Origin: Phycisphaerales bacterium | GTDB lineage: Bacteria > Planctomycetota > Phycisphaerae > Phycisphaerales > UBA1924 | Assembly: GCA_020847175.1 (NCBI GenBank) | Contig: JADLCM010000024.1 | Location: 18,346-82,345, forward strand | Length of the DNA: 64,000 nt | Direction of reading: 5' to 3' | Shown here: positions 54,943-64,000 of the stretch, piece by piece | How positions within the stretch are numbered: the stretch's first letter is position 1 | Layout of the letters: every line of letters starts with the position of its first letter | Notes under the pieces: generated by a model | The model's input: only the letters and a program-made list of their open reading frames with translations | What the model was told of the DNA's origin: nothing | Database searches by the model: none | Program-made: the position numbers and the translations under genes

Positions 54943-55929
54943 ATGACGCCGTTTTCGCACAACGCCGACGCGGGCGGGGGTGAGCCGATCACCCTCGCCC
55001 GCGATGCCATGGGAACGCGGTTTGAGCTCCTGATCGCCCCTTGCCCGGGAGGACTGCCCCGCGCAGCGCTGCTCGCCGCGGCGGGTGAAGCGCTCGAAGA
55101 AATCGAACGGCTCCACCGGCTCCTCTCACCCTTCGAGCCGGCCTCCCAGGTCGCGGCGATCAACCGTTCGGCGGGCTCAGGCCATTCGGTGCGCGTCGAT
55201 CTCGACGTGTACGACCTGCTCGACCTTGCGAAACGGGTGTGGAGTGAATCGGGCGGCGCCTTTGACTGTACGGTCGGGCCGCTCATGCGGGCCCTGGGGT
55301 TCAGAGGCGAGCCGCGCGGGGCCGTTCCGGAGCCGAGGCGAGACATGGCCGGGGTGGACCTTGCGCGAGATCCGGCCCGCGTGGCCCTCCCGCCGGGAGT
55401 GGAGCTTGACCTCGGCGCCATCGCCAAGGGGTGGGCGCTGGATCAGTCTGCCCGCATCCTGCGCGAGGCGGGCGTGTCCGCGGCCCTCCTGCACGGCGGC
55501 ACCAGTTCGGTCTGCGCCATCGGCGCCCCGCCCGGCGCCCCGGCCTGGCGCGTGGGGCTCCGGGTGCCGGGCACCCCTTCAGGCGGGGTCAGTTCAGTGG
55601 CGGTGCTGCGCGACCTTTCCCTGGGTGTGTCGGCCCCGCACGGACGGCACAACGACCTCGGCCAAGGGCACGTGCTCGACCCGCGGGCGCGGGCGAGCGT
55701 GCCGTCGGGAGGATTCGCGGCGTGCGTCTCGCCCTCGGGCGCGCTCGCCGACGCCTGGTCGACCGCCGCGCTCGTGCTGGGTGCTCGCGGAGAGTCCGCG
55801 GCCTCAACCCGGTTCGATGTCACGACCTACCTTGTGTCGGCGGTTGACGTGCCGCCCACGGTCTGCGGACCGCGCGCCGATGTCTTCGTGCTTCCCGGCG
55901 TGCCGGGGGCGCCCGAAAGGACTGACTGA
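54943..55929 (+). CDS. apbE: FAD:protein FMN transferase (ApbE family)
   Basis: A protein of about 328 residues that attaches FMN to Thr or Ser of target flavoproteins. It has the N-terminal MGTRFEL strand, the RLLSPFEPASQVAAIN motif, GGAFDCTVGPLM with the DxT-like loop, DLGAIAKGWALDQ, and GGTSSVCAIG. The Mg-binding Asp/Thr pair normally near the C-terminus (ASVPSGGFAACVSPSGALADAWSTA) is present. It has no signal peptide or lipobox, so it is probably cytoplasmic. It ends one base into the next gene (TGATG). The flavoprotein target is not in the window. Confidence 0.92.
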   Translation: MTPFSHNADAGGGEPITLARDAMGTRFELLIAPCPGGLPRAALLAAAGEALEEIERLHRLLSPFEPASQVAAINRSAGSGHSVRVDLDVYDLLDLAKRVWSESGGAFDCTVGPLMRALGFRGEPRGAVPEPRRDMAGVDLARDPARVALPPGVELDLGAIAKGWALDQSARILREAGVSAALLHGGTSSVCAIGAPPGAPAWRVGLRVPGTPSGGVSSVAVLRDLSLGVSAPHGRHNDLGQGHVLDPRARASVPSGGFAACVSPSGALADAWSTAALVLGARGESAASTRFDVTTYLVSAVDVPPTVCGPRADVFVLPGVPGAPERTD

Positions 55930-57167
55930 TGAGCCCCACTGACCGGCGGACGTTCATGATCCAGAGTGCAGGCGCCCTTTCCGCCATGGCGATCGCGCCC
56001 GCCGACCTGTTTGCAGGCTCCGTGTCGCGGGCCGATGTGAGCGTGGGGATCATCGGGGCCGGTCGCCAGGGCCGGGCCATCATGGCGGAGCTCCAGCGCA
56101 TCGAGGGCGTCACGATCGCGGCGCTGTGCGATGTCGAGGAGTCGCGGCTCAATGCCGCCATGCGCCGGGCCGAGGGTGCCGAGCCATTCCGCGATCACCG
56201 CGAGATGCTCGACACGCGCAAGGACATCAGCGCCGTCATCGTCAGCACGCCCTCGCACTTGCACCACGCGCCGTGCGTCGATGCGCTGAGCGCCGGTAAG
56301 CACGTGTACTGCGAAACTCCGTTAGCGCACACCATCGAAGACTGCCAGTTCATCGCCCAGGCCGCGGCGGGCTCAAAGTCCATCTTTGCCGTCGGGTGCG
56401 AGGGCCGGGCAAACCCGGTCTACAGGCTCGCCCGCACGTTCTTCCGCACCGATGCCATCCGCGATGTGGTGCGGCTGCGGGCCCAGACCAACCGCAAGTC
56501 CAACTGGCGCGTACCCGCATCGAACCCGGCGAGTGAGGCAGCGCTGAACTGGCGCCTCGATCCGGACGTCTCCACCGGCCTGGCCGGCGAGCTCGGAGCG
56601 GCCCAGTTTGATGTCATGCTCTGGTTCACCGGCCTGATGCCCGAGCGCGTCCGGGGCTGGGGCGTCAACCGGGCGTACCTCGACGAGAACCGGGCTGTCC
56701 CGGACACCATCGGCCTTGAGTTCACCATGACCGGCGGCATTCGCCTCCAGTACGAAGCCACCCTCGCCAATTCCTACGAAGGCCGGTACGAAGCGCTCTA
56801 CGGCGTCAACGGGGCGATGCGCCTCGCCTGGAGCCACGGGTGGATGTTCAAGGAAGCCGACGCCCCCACCCAGGGGTGGGAGGTGTACGCCAATCGCCAG
56901 GCGATCTACGGCGATGAGGGCATCACCCTGATCGCCGACGCCACCAAGCTCGCCAGCCAGGGCAAACTGAAGGAAGGGATCGGCCTCCCCTTCCCCGCGC
57001 TCTACTACCCGCTCGCCGACTTCCTGAAGTGCATCACCGAGGGGGGAACCCCGGCGTGCGGCGCGGCTGACGGCGCCAGGGCCGCCGCGATGGGCATCCT
57101 GGCGAACCAGGCGGTGCGCCTGGGCGAGACCATCGAGTTCGATGCGGGCGCGATGCAAGGGTTCTGA
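55929..57167 (+). CDS. Gfo/Idh/MocA-family oxidoreductase with Tat-like signal
   Basis: A 412-residue protein with an N-terminal DRRTFMIQSAGALSAMAIA Tat-like signal, the Rossmann motif GIIGAGRQGRAIM and the family block STPSHLHHAPCVDALSAGKHV. The catalytic-Lys position of the family (EKP) reads ETPLAHT here, so the Lys is missing, which may alter or abolish the dehydrogenase activity. The start overlaps the apbE stop, so the two are coupled. Together with the first such gene it frames apbE, a layout worth noting in the sugar cluster. Confidence 0.9.
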   Translation: MSPTDRRTFMIQSAGALSAMAIAPADLFAGSVSRADVSVGIIGAGRQGRAIMAELQRIEGVTIAALCDVEESRLNAAMRRAEGAEPFRDHREMLDTRKDISAVIVSTPSHLHHAPCVDALSAGKHVYCETPLAHTIEDCQFIAQAAAGSKSIFAVGCEGRANPVYRLARTFFRTDAIRDVVRLRAQTNRKSNWRVPASNPASEAALNWRLDPDVSTGLAGELGAAQFDVMLWFTGLMPERVRGWGVNRAYLDENRAVPDTIGLEFTMTGGIRLQYEATLANSYEGRYEALYGVNGAMRLAWSHGWMFKEADAPTQGWEVYANRQAIYGDEGITLIADATKLASQGKLKEGIGLPFPALYYPLADFLKCITEGGTPACGAADGARAAAMGILANQAVRLGETIEFDAGAMQGF

Positions 57168-57179
57168 CCGGCCCCCGCC

Positions 57180-57194
57180 CTGCCGATTTGGCAG
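57180..57194. promoter_or_regulatory. Palindrome CTGCC-N5-GGCAG upstream of the groES cluster
   Basis: CTGCCGATTTGGCAG differs from the dnaK upstream palindrome (7353-7367) at only two central positions. It is 113 bp upstream of the -24 box of the candidate sigma-54 promoter at 57308. It sits inside a larger imperfect dyad (CCGGCCC ... GGGCCGG), so part of it could instead act as a terminator hairpin for the preceding gene. Confidence 0.5.
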
Positions 57195-57307
57195 GCGCTC
57201 GGGCCGGCTGGCAGGGGGGCAGCGCATCACGATGTAGCAGTAGGGGGTCCGGTGCATCGCCGGGGCACCCCGAACTGACGCTTCGGGGACACCGGAAGAT
57301 TTGATTC

Positions 57308-57321
57308 GGCACGCCGCTTGC
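57308..57321 (+). promoter_or_regulatory. Candidate sigma-54 promoter of the receiver-groES-groEL cluster
   Basis: GGCACGCCGCTTGC has GG and GC exactly 10 nt apart and fits the sigma-54 core GGCACG-N4-TTGC at every position; only the T before GG (here C) and the last W differ. The predicted start near 57333 lies ~110 nt before the receiver-like gene, which supports its GTG start at 57442. Confidence 0.6.
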
Positions 57322-57441
57322 CTGTGCCCAATCGTGCTGAGGCTGCGCCTCCATCCCGATGGGACCCCCTCTGGAGATCGGGTCGATCGTTCGGCCCACC
57401 CGGTGCCGGCCGACGTTCCGGGCCGTGGATCGTGCGCCGGC

Positions 57442-57909
57442 GTGCCCTTGGGGGCGCGCCTCAACCTGCTTTTGTCCTACGCCGGGTGGCAGACGGACTC
57501 CTGGGCCGACCGACTGCCCTGCCTGCTTGAACCCCTTGGGGTCCACGCGATTCGGGCGGCCTCCGGGCGCCAGGCCTCGCAGGTGATCCAAGCGAACCCG
57601 ATCCACATCGCGGTGGTCGACCTGGGGCTTCCCCTAGACGACATCGAGAGTTCAGAGATCGCGGACGAGGGGGGTGTGCGGACGCTCGAACTCCTCAGCC
57701 GCCTGACGCAGCCGCCCCCGACGGTGGTGGTGAAGCGATCGCGCTCCCACCGGGACGACGCGCGGGAGATGGCGGCGGCGCTGCGGTGCGGTGCGTTCGC
57801 GGTCATTGACCGCCCGCGCGACGCATTCGGCATTGAGCGCATGCTGGAAGTTCTGCGCCGGGCTCTTGTGAAGTTTTACCAGGGACGCTGGCCGCGGGCC
57901 ACGCCCTGA
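57442..57909 (+). CDS. Receiver-like (CheY-fold) protein ahead of groES
   Basis: A protein of about 155 residues with the alpha/beta rhythm of a response-regulator receiver: the strand ending AVVDLGLPLDD provides the phospho-acceptor-type Asp, followed by GGVRTLELLSRL and PPTVVV. The last strand reads GAFAVIDRP, with Arg where receivers have Lys, and the N-terminal acidic pair is missing. It may therefore be a non-phosphorylated pseudo-receiver. No output domain is attached. The GTG at 57442 was chosen because the upstream frame overlaps a promoter and lacks domain signal. It lies 59 bp before groES and is likely co-transcribed. Confidence 0.6.
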   Translation: MPLGARLNLLLSYAGWQTDSWADRLPCLLEPLGVHAIRAASGRQASQVIQANPIHIAVVDLGLPLDDIESSEIADEGGVRTLELLSRLTQPPPTVVVKRSRSHRDDAREMAAALRCGAFAVIDRPRDAFGIERMLEVLRRALVKFYQGRWPRATP

Positions 57910-57968
57910 TCGTGTGTGTTCATCCGGCGACGGCGCCGGAACAGGCCTCAGACAGGAGAAGTTCGGAC

Positions 57969-58304
57969 ATGACCGCGACGAAGACCGCTCCCAAGCCCAA
58001 GACCAGCGACAAGCTCGCCGTGCGCCCCCTTCACGACAAGATCATCGTGCGCCGCGATGAGGCGGAGACCAAGACAGCCAGCGGCATCTTCCTGCCCGAG
58101 AGCGGGAAGGACAAGCCCAAGAGCGGCGTGGTGCTCGCCGTGGGCGACGGGGCCCTCAACCCTGACACCGGCGAGCGCGTGCCCCTGACAGTGCGTGCCG
58201 GCGACCGCGTGATCTTCACCTCCTACGCGGGCACGGAGATCAAGCTCAACGATGAGAACCTGCTCATCATGGGCGAAGACGAAGTGCTTGCCGTGATTGA
58301 CTGA
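57969..58304 (+). CDS. groES: Co-chaperonin GroES
   Basis: A 111-residue Hsp10 that caps GroEL. After an extra 15-residue Lys/Thr-rich head comes the core LAVRPLHDKIIVRRDE, then the mobile loop TASGIFLPESGKDKPKSG that contacts GroEL, and the C-terminal EIKLNDENLLIMGEDEVLAVID, cut here as separate motifs. The ribosome site AGGAG lies 10 nt before the ATG. groEL does not follow directly: two small genes and a palindromic repeat come between. Confidence 0.97.
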   Translation: MTATKTAPKPKTSDKLAVRPLHDKIIVRRDEAETKTASGIFLPESGKDKPKSGVVLAVGDGALNPDTGERVPLTVRAGDRVIFTSYAGTEIKLNDENLLIMGEDEVLAVID

Positions 58305-58316
58305 GAAGGGACTCAC

Positions 58317-58567
58317 ATGCATCGCTCAATTGTCGTCGAACTCCTGCAGCAGGCAAAGCAACGCCGAGAGGGGATCACGCTCATCATCGAGGGTAACCCG
58401 ATCACCTTCACGGAAGTTAGTCACATTGTCGAGGAGTTCGAGACGAGCCCCATCGAAGTGTGCGGGCTGACGAGCCATGACTACTACTTCGGTTGCAAGA
58501 TCCGGGCGTTCATCATGCCGCAGTCTGTGGGTGCGGTGATCCGGAAAGACGACTGGAAAGAGTCGCA

Positions 58568-58571
<4 letters not shown>
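58317..58571 (+). CDS. Small unknown protein between groES and groEL, first of pair
   Basis: An 84-residue protein not recognised. Layout: a basic N-terminal helix (VVELLQQAKQRREG), a strand (ITLIIEG), a helix (EVSHIVEEFE), then strands around CGLTSHDYYFGCKIRAFIM with Cys49 and Cys60. The C-terminus is charged. The ATG lies 12 bp after groES with GAAGGGA upstream. Its stop overlaps the start of the next gene (ATGA), so the two are coupled and presumably expressed with the chaperonins. Confidence 0.65.
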
Positions 58572-60555
<1,984 letters not shown>

Positions 60556-60612
60556 TTCACGAACGGAACGCGGTTCGGGTACGACATCACGGACCCGCCA
60601 TTGGTAACCATC

Positions 60613-60640
60613 GAGCCCAGGGACTGCGGTCCCTGGGCTC
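60613..60640 (+). terminator. Terminator-like hairpin after groEL
   Basis: A perfect 12-bp stem (GAGCCCAGGGAC / GTCCCTGGGCTC) with a 4-nt loop lies 57 bp past the groEL stop. Only TT follows it, so termination would rest on stem strength or Rho. Confidence 0.6.
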
Positions 60641-60680
60641 TTGGAGCCCAACGGGCGGGTGACCCAATTGCCTCACTACT

Positions 60681-60780
60681 GGGTGCCGCATTCCGTGGGC
60701 TCTCACGCGCGACTGCGGCTACTGCGCCTTGAAACCCCGGAGCCGCAGGCTCGCCACGGAGCCGGCGGAATGCGGCACCC
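60681..60780. repeat. Palindromic repeat, copy A (upstream of the lectin gene)
   Basis: 100 bp bounded by perfect 15-bp inverted arms, GGGTGCCGCATTCCG and its complement. The inner part (GCGCGACTGCGGCT ... CCTTGAA ... GAGCCGCAG) is clearly shared with copy B at 61541-61630. With the groEL terminator it fills the 355-bp gap between groEL and the lectin gene. Confidence 0.75.
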
Positions 60781-60910
60781 GGCCTATGGATTCCCCGACT
60801 CAATAATCAACGCGGCAGAGATTTCCTATTACCTCAACATCTTCGTGCTAGACTGCCCGTAGCTTCGTGTTGACGCGACGTCCGACGCCCAGAGGCTTGG
60901 GAGGAATGGC

Positions 60911-61507
60911 ATGAAATGTACTTCGTTCTTGGTGGCGTGCGCAACGCTTTCCGCATCCTCAGCGGCCCGGGATGCATATTGGAGTCCCGCTGACGGAGGC
61001 AATGGCCACCTCTACCGAGCGATCCCCGCACGCGACGGCATCATCTGGGAAGATGCACGTGACCTCGCACAAGCGCGGGGTGGATACCTCGCGACCTTGA
61101 CATCCGCGGCAGAGAACGACTTTGTGTTCGATCAGTTGGCGAGTAACGCCTCGCTGTGGACGTTGGGCACATATGGCCCTTGGCTCGGCGGATTCCAAAC
61201 TCCGGGGATGCGGGACCCTTCGGAAGGTTGGAGTTGGGTCACCGGCGAGTCGTGGTCCTTCACTGCTTGGGGAGTCGGTGAGCCAAACGACGCTCTCGGT
61301 GCTGCAGACGAGACCTTTCTGCACTTCGACAACGTGCTTGACACGCCGATTCCCGGACGAATGTGGAACGACTACCAGAACGCCGGAGGGACGCCAGTCA
61401 CGGCGTTCATCGTCGAGTTCAACACGCCCGCGCCGGGTCCACTCCTGATCAGCACGATCTTGATCGGCGGGTCGGTCTTCTGTCGTCGCCATCAGCGCCG
61501 GGAGTGA
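60911..61507 (+). CDS. Secreted C-type lectin-domain protein with PEP-CTERM-like sorting tail
   Basis: A 198-residue exported protein. A signal peptide (~residues 1-19) is followed by a C-type lectin-like domain: AIPARDGIIWEDARDLAQARGGYLATL is the typical opening (split here by motif), then WLGGFQ, GWSWVTGE, WAVGEPND-type GVGEPNDA and a late WNDY. The EPN sugar-binding motif is intact. The tail is PAPGPLLISTILIGG plus Arg-rich end (RRHQRRE), a PEP-CTERM-like sorting signal processed by exosortase in other bacteria. Codon choice is looser than in neighbours, and the gene is flanked by two copies of one repeat, which suggests a mobile or exchanged cassette. Confidence 0.85.
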   Translation: MKCTSFLVACATLSASSAARDAYWSPADGGNGHLYRAIPARDGIIWEDARDLAQARGGYLATLTSAAENDFVFDQLASNASLWTLGTYGPWLGGFQTPGMRDPSEGWSWVTGESWSFTAWGVGEPNDALGAADETFLHFDNVLDTPIPGRMWNDYQNAGGTPVTAFIVEFNTPAPGPLLISTILIGGSVFCRRHQRRE

Positions 61508-61540
61508 ATGGCGGGCAGCCCGAGTCCCTCTCCTCTGTGC

Positions 61541-61630
61541 GTCCGCAGTCCGCGTGTTCTGACGCGCGACAGCGGCTGTCCCTTGAAGGTCCGAGCCGCA
61601 GTCTCACCGCTGAGTCGGCGGACTGCGGAC
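61541..61630. repeat. Palindromic repeat, copy B (downstream of the lectin gene)
   Basis: 90 bp bounded by perfect 13-bp arms (GTCCGCAGTCCGC and its complement). It shares the inner blocks GCGCGAC-GCGGCT, CCTTGAA and GAGCCGCAG with copy A in the same order and orientation. The outer arms differ in sequence but keep pairing, so base-pairing seems to be maintained. Confidence 0.75.
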
Positions 61631-61733
61631 ACCCTGACGTCGACGCGCGGGCGGAAGTCAGCGGGCCGCCCGACGACGGACGCACTCGGGTGATCGGCGC
61701 GCGTGTAGTCGGACTGGTTCGGTGCGTTCGCGG

Positions 61734-63146
61734 TCATACGTGTTTGAGTTTGTTGAGGCCGTTGAACGCCGCCACCTTGTAGCATTCCGCGAGGGTGGGG
61801 TAATTGAAGACCGCGTTGACGAAGTACTCGACCGTGGCCTTGAAGGCGATGGCGCACTGCCCGATGTGGATCAGTTCCGTCGCGCCCGTGCCGATGGCGT
61901 GCACCCCAAGAATCGCGTGGCTCTCCTGGTGGATGAGCAGCTTGAGCATGCCGATCTCGTCGCGAAGCAACTGGCCCCGCGCGATCTCGCGGTACTGGGC
62001 CACGCCGGACTCGTACGGAATCCCCTCCGCCGTCAGGCGTTCCTCGGTCCATCCCACCATGGAGATCTCCGGGATCGCGTAGATGCCATAGGGGAGCAGT
62101 TCGGGGATCACGTCGCAGCGCTCGCCGAACATGTGGCACGCCGCCACGCGGCCCTGCTCCATGCTCGTGCTCGCGAGGGCCGGAAACCCGATCACATCGC
62201 CGCACGCGTAGATGTGCGGCACGGCGGTCTGGAACGACGCGTTGACCTTGATGCGTCCGCGGTCGTCGGCGCCCAGCCCCGCCGCGGGCAGGTTCAGCCC
62301 CTCGGTGGCTCCGTGGCGCCCGATGCAGTAGAGGAGGCAGTCCGCCCGAAGGCACTTGCCGCTCTCCAGGCACGCCTCGGCCATGAAGGGGTTGGTGGAG
62401 CGTGCGCCCGGCGGCACCTCAACCCGGTTGATCTTGACGACCTTCTCGTTCAGTCGAAGCGTTACGCCCAGCTGTCGCAGGTGGTACTGCAGGGCTTCGA
62501 TGATCTCGGCATCGACGAAGTCGAGAAGGCGGGGTCGCCCTTCGATGATGGTGACTTTGACGCCGAGCATCGCGAGCATCGAGGCGTATTCGGTGCCGAT
62601 CACGCCGCCCCCGACCACGATCATGCTGTGGGGCAGCGCGGGGAGCTGGAGCAGTTCGTCGCTGGTGATGATGTCGTGGGCGTCGAAAGGCACGCCCTGG
62701 GGCTTCGCCGGCCGCGTCCCCACGGCGATGAGCACGTGGTCCGCGGTGACCGCGGACCGGGCATGCGGGCCTTCGATATCGACCGTGTGCTCGTCGCGGA
62801 AGCTCGCCCGGCCCGTGAAGAGTTCGATGCCATTGCGGTCGAAATGGTCGCGGACCATGTCGATCTCGGTCTTGATGATTTGCTGGCATGATCCCCACAG
62901 GCCCGGAAAGGTCGGGCGACGGCAGGTGCCCTCGGCCGGCCCGCCGCCGAGCGTGCGGGCGCCCTCGGCGCTCAGGATCGCCTCGCGCAGGGCCTTGCTG
63001 GGGATGGTCCCGGTGTTGATGGCGGCCCCGCCGAGCACCTCCCTGGCTTCGACGACGCAGACGGACCGTCCGAGCTTGGCCGCCTGGATCGCGGCCTTCT
63101 GCCCCGCCGGACCGGAACCGATGACGCAGAGGTCGAAGTGGCGCAT
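61734..63146 (-). CDS. sthA: Soluble pyridine nucleotide transhydrogenase-like flavoprotein (SthA family)
   Basis: A 470-residue FAD protein of the disulfide-reductase superfamily. It has the FAD loop CVIGSGPAGQKAA at residue ~8, the second nucleotide loop VVGGGVIGTEYASML, the FAD motif VPHIYACGDVIG and a C-terminal dimer domain. The active-site segment reads GGAAINTGTIPSKALREA: both redox Cys of lipoamide-type enzymes are absent, and even the single Cys seen in many SthA relatives is Ala. This fits a transhydrogenase that moves hydride between NADPH and NAD+ without a disulfide. The ATG at 63146 begins the conserved region; no Shine-Dalgarno is visible. Confidence 0.9.
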   Translation of the reverse strand: MRHFDLCVIGSGPAGQKAAIQAAKLGRSVCVVEAREVLGGAAINTGTIPSKALREAILSAEGARTLGGGPAEGTCRRPTFPGLWGSCQQIIKTEIDMVRDHFDRNGIELFTGRASFRDEHTVDIEGPHARSAVTADHVLIAVGTRPAKPQGVPFDAHDIITSDELLQLPALPHSMIVVGGGVIGTEYASMLAMLGVKVTIIEGRPRLLDFVDAEIIEALQYHLRQLGVTLRLNEKVVKINRVEVPPGARSTNPFMAEACLESGKCLRADCLLYCIGRHGATEGLNLPAAGLGADDRGRIKVNASFQTAVPHIYACGDVIGFPALASTSMEQGRVAACHMFGERCDVIPELLPYGIYAIPEISMVGWTEERLTAEGIPYESGVAQYREIARGQLLRDEIGMLKLLIHQESHAILGVHAIGTGATELIHIGQCAIAFKATVEYFVNAVFNYPTLAECYKVAAFNGLNKLKHV

Positions 63147-63268
63147 GGGAGGGGATGGTACCGAACAGTGTGGATAACCGCGCGGGTTCTGGTTCTGTTG
63201 GTATTCCGGCCACACTCCGGCAGTATGTCGACGATCACCCGCCAATCGACACGCCTTGCTGGTTCGCC

Positions 63269-63448
63269 ATGCCCCGTGTGAACATTGCAAGTGTGCCTCA
63301 ACGCAGCCCGTTTCGGTTTCCGGGAGGCAAGACTTGGTTGATTCCGTGGGCACGCGAATGGCTTCGGTTTATGGGGTATCAAAGACCCGTGGAGCCATTC
63401 GCCGGAGGGGCCAGCGTGAGTCTGGCGACGGTGATCGAGGGCTTCGTG
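63269..63448 (+). pseudogene. DNA adenine methylase (D12 class), 5' fragment cut by an IS
   Basis: Sixty codons from the ATG at 63269 match the start of Dam-type N6-adenine methyltransferases: SPFRFPGGKTWLIPW is the SAM-binding motif I (usually FRYPGGK), and PVEPFAGGASVSLA continues it. The target-recognition and DPPY catalytic parts are missing, because the similarity stops at GFV (63448), exactly where an IS3-type end begins. The frame stays open into the IS but is not methylase there. It was probably part of a restriction-modification or solitary methylase locus. Confidence 0.8.
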
Positions 63449-63449
63449 T

Positions 63450-63740
63450 TGACCTGCCCCCGTTTTCTGTACCAAGAGCTATCAGAGTCGGGCCATGGTA
63501 TCGGCGTCCTCCAATACAATCTCTCCGCCGGCGATGCCCGCAGCGCAGCGAGGAGCATCGGCGGCGGGAGTCTCCTCGTTCTGGGCCGGTCGCCCGCACC
63601 GGGCCGCGAACACCGCCGGGGGCACGTACCCCCGCGAACTGTGCGTCCGCTGGTGGTTGTACTCGTGCCGCCACGATGCCGCCAGGGCCTTGGCGTCGGT
63701 CACATCGGCGAACACGCCCTCGGCCATGAGCGTGTACCCC
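63450..63740 (-). mobile_element. IS3-family insertion sequence remnant (transposase C-terminus and right end)
   Basis: The minus strand encodes an IS3 OrfB-like C-terminus: EGVFADVTDAKALAASW, then EYNHQRTHSSRGYVPPAVFAARC, matching the family ending (W--YN--RPHSSLGY-TP--FA). The stop is at 63482. About 30 bp later the sequence TGACCTGCCCCCGTTTTCTG looks like an IS3-type terminal repeat beginning with TG. The catalytic DDE core is not present, so this is an inactive remnant. The part 63741-63880 is not identified. Confidence 0.75.
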
Positions 63741-63877
63741 GGGCTCCGACGACCTCGCGCTCGTGCCGAGCGGTCCTTCCGCCTGTCCCTCTGGGAGCCG
63801 GTGGCTCCACCGGCGGTTGCCGAGATCCTCGCTGCCCAGCACAAGCGGCTGCTTCGATCGAATCGTGATGCATTAGC

Positions 63878-64000
63878 AGGCTGTTGAAGAATCTCCCCGA
63901 ACACGCGCCGAATCGCGCAACCGCCGCGGTTGGTGGTGCGAAGATGGCGGCATGAGAGGACGCATCACCGGCCAGTCGAACCTGTTCGTGAGGATCGAGC
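63878..64000 (+). mobile_element. Start of a second insertion sequence, transposase runs off the window
   Basis: At about 63878 the sequence CAGGCTGTTGAAGAATC resembles IS terminal sequence. The ATG at 63952 then opens a frame whose 16 visible residues (MRGRITGQSNLFVRIE) resemble the N-termini of IS4/IS5-like transposases in Planctomycetota. The gene continues beyond 64000, so family and integrity cannot be judged. Confidence 0.5.

Noticed and set aside
57197..57220. Second GG-N10-GC match at CTGGCAGGGGGGCAGC
   Set aside because: Lacks the TTGC part of the -12 box and is too close to the palindrome; the 57308 element is far better.
57168..57968. CIRCE/HrcA control of groES
   Set aside because: No TTAGCACTC-N9-GAGTGCTAA-like element was seen upstream of groES or dnaK.

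Overview
The window reads as high-GC chromosomal DNA of a member of the Planctomycetota, most likely class Phycisphaerae. The evidence is a DUF1570-type HExxH protein, a PEP-CTERM-like lectin, Gfo/Idh/MocA oxidoreductases with Tat signals beside a nucleoside/sugar permease, a long DnaG-RpoD pair, lipoproteins with clear lipoboxes, and frequent GTG/TTG starts. The assignment is inference from gene content; there is no rRNA gene in the window.

Layout. 1-8 kb: a lipoprotein, a tandem UspA protein, a P1B-4-type metal ATPase whose stop codon lies inside an antisense tRNA-Ala(TGC), a DUF1570 peptidase-like protein, and dnaK. 8-13 kb: acylphosphatase, dnaG-rpoD, and a stand-alone LigD-type phosphoesterase domain. 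13-24 kb: a TPR lipoprotein, carB with an extra internal segment, a beta-propeller lipoprotein, an ABC ATPase, an alpha/beta hydrolase, a GH3-family protein and a dihydrouridine synthase. 24-36 kb: rplK-rplA-rplJ-rplL-rpoB-rpoC, with a HEPN gene and a small partner lodged between rpoB and rpoC. 36-46 kb: a ParA ATPase fused to a glycogen-binding (CBM48-like) domain with a degenerate MinD/FlhG-like partner; an operon of MBL hydrolase, methyltransferase, rsfS and aroB; then clpX. 45-51 kb: thiolase, an APC permease, and a TPP riboswitch driving a DinB-like gene plus thiC. 51-57 kb: a sugar-type catabolic cluster with isomerase, MFS permease, two Gfo/Idh/MocA proteins and ApbE. 57-61 kb: a receiver-like gene, groES, two small unknown genes and groEL. 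61-64 kb: a PEP-CTERM-like lectin between two copies of a palindromic repeat, sthA, a DNA adenine methylase cut off by an IS3-type remnant, and the start of a second transposase at the window edge.

The observation I rate highest is regulatory. The dnaK gene and the receiver-groES-groEL cluster each have a sigma-54-type -24/-12 element (GG-N10-GC with TTGC), and each has a near-identical palindrome, CTGCC-N5-GGCAG, 82-113 bp upstream of the -24 box. No CIRCE element was seen. This suggests that the chaperones are controlled by sigma-54 and an enhancer-binding activator, instead of or in addition to HrcA. This is a hypothesis from sequence alone.

Other notable points are unknown two-gene modules inserted in two otherwise conserved operons (rpoB/rpoC and groES/groEL), a TPP aptamer whose 3' strand is itself the ribosome binding site of a DinB-like gene, and a ParA-CBM48 fusion.
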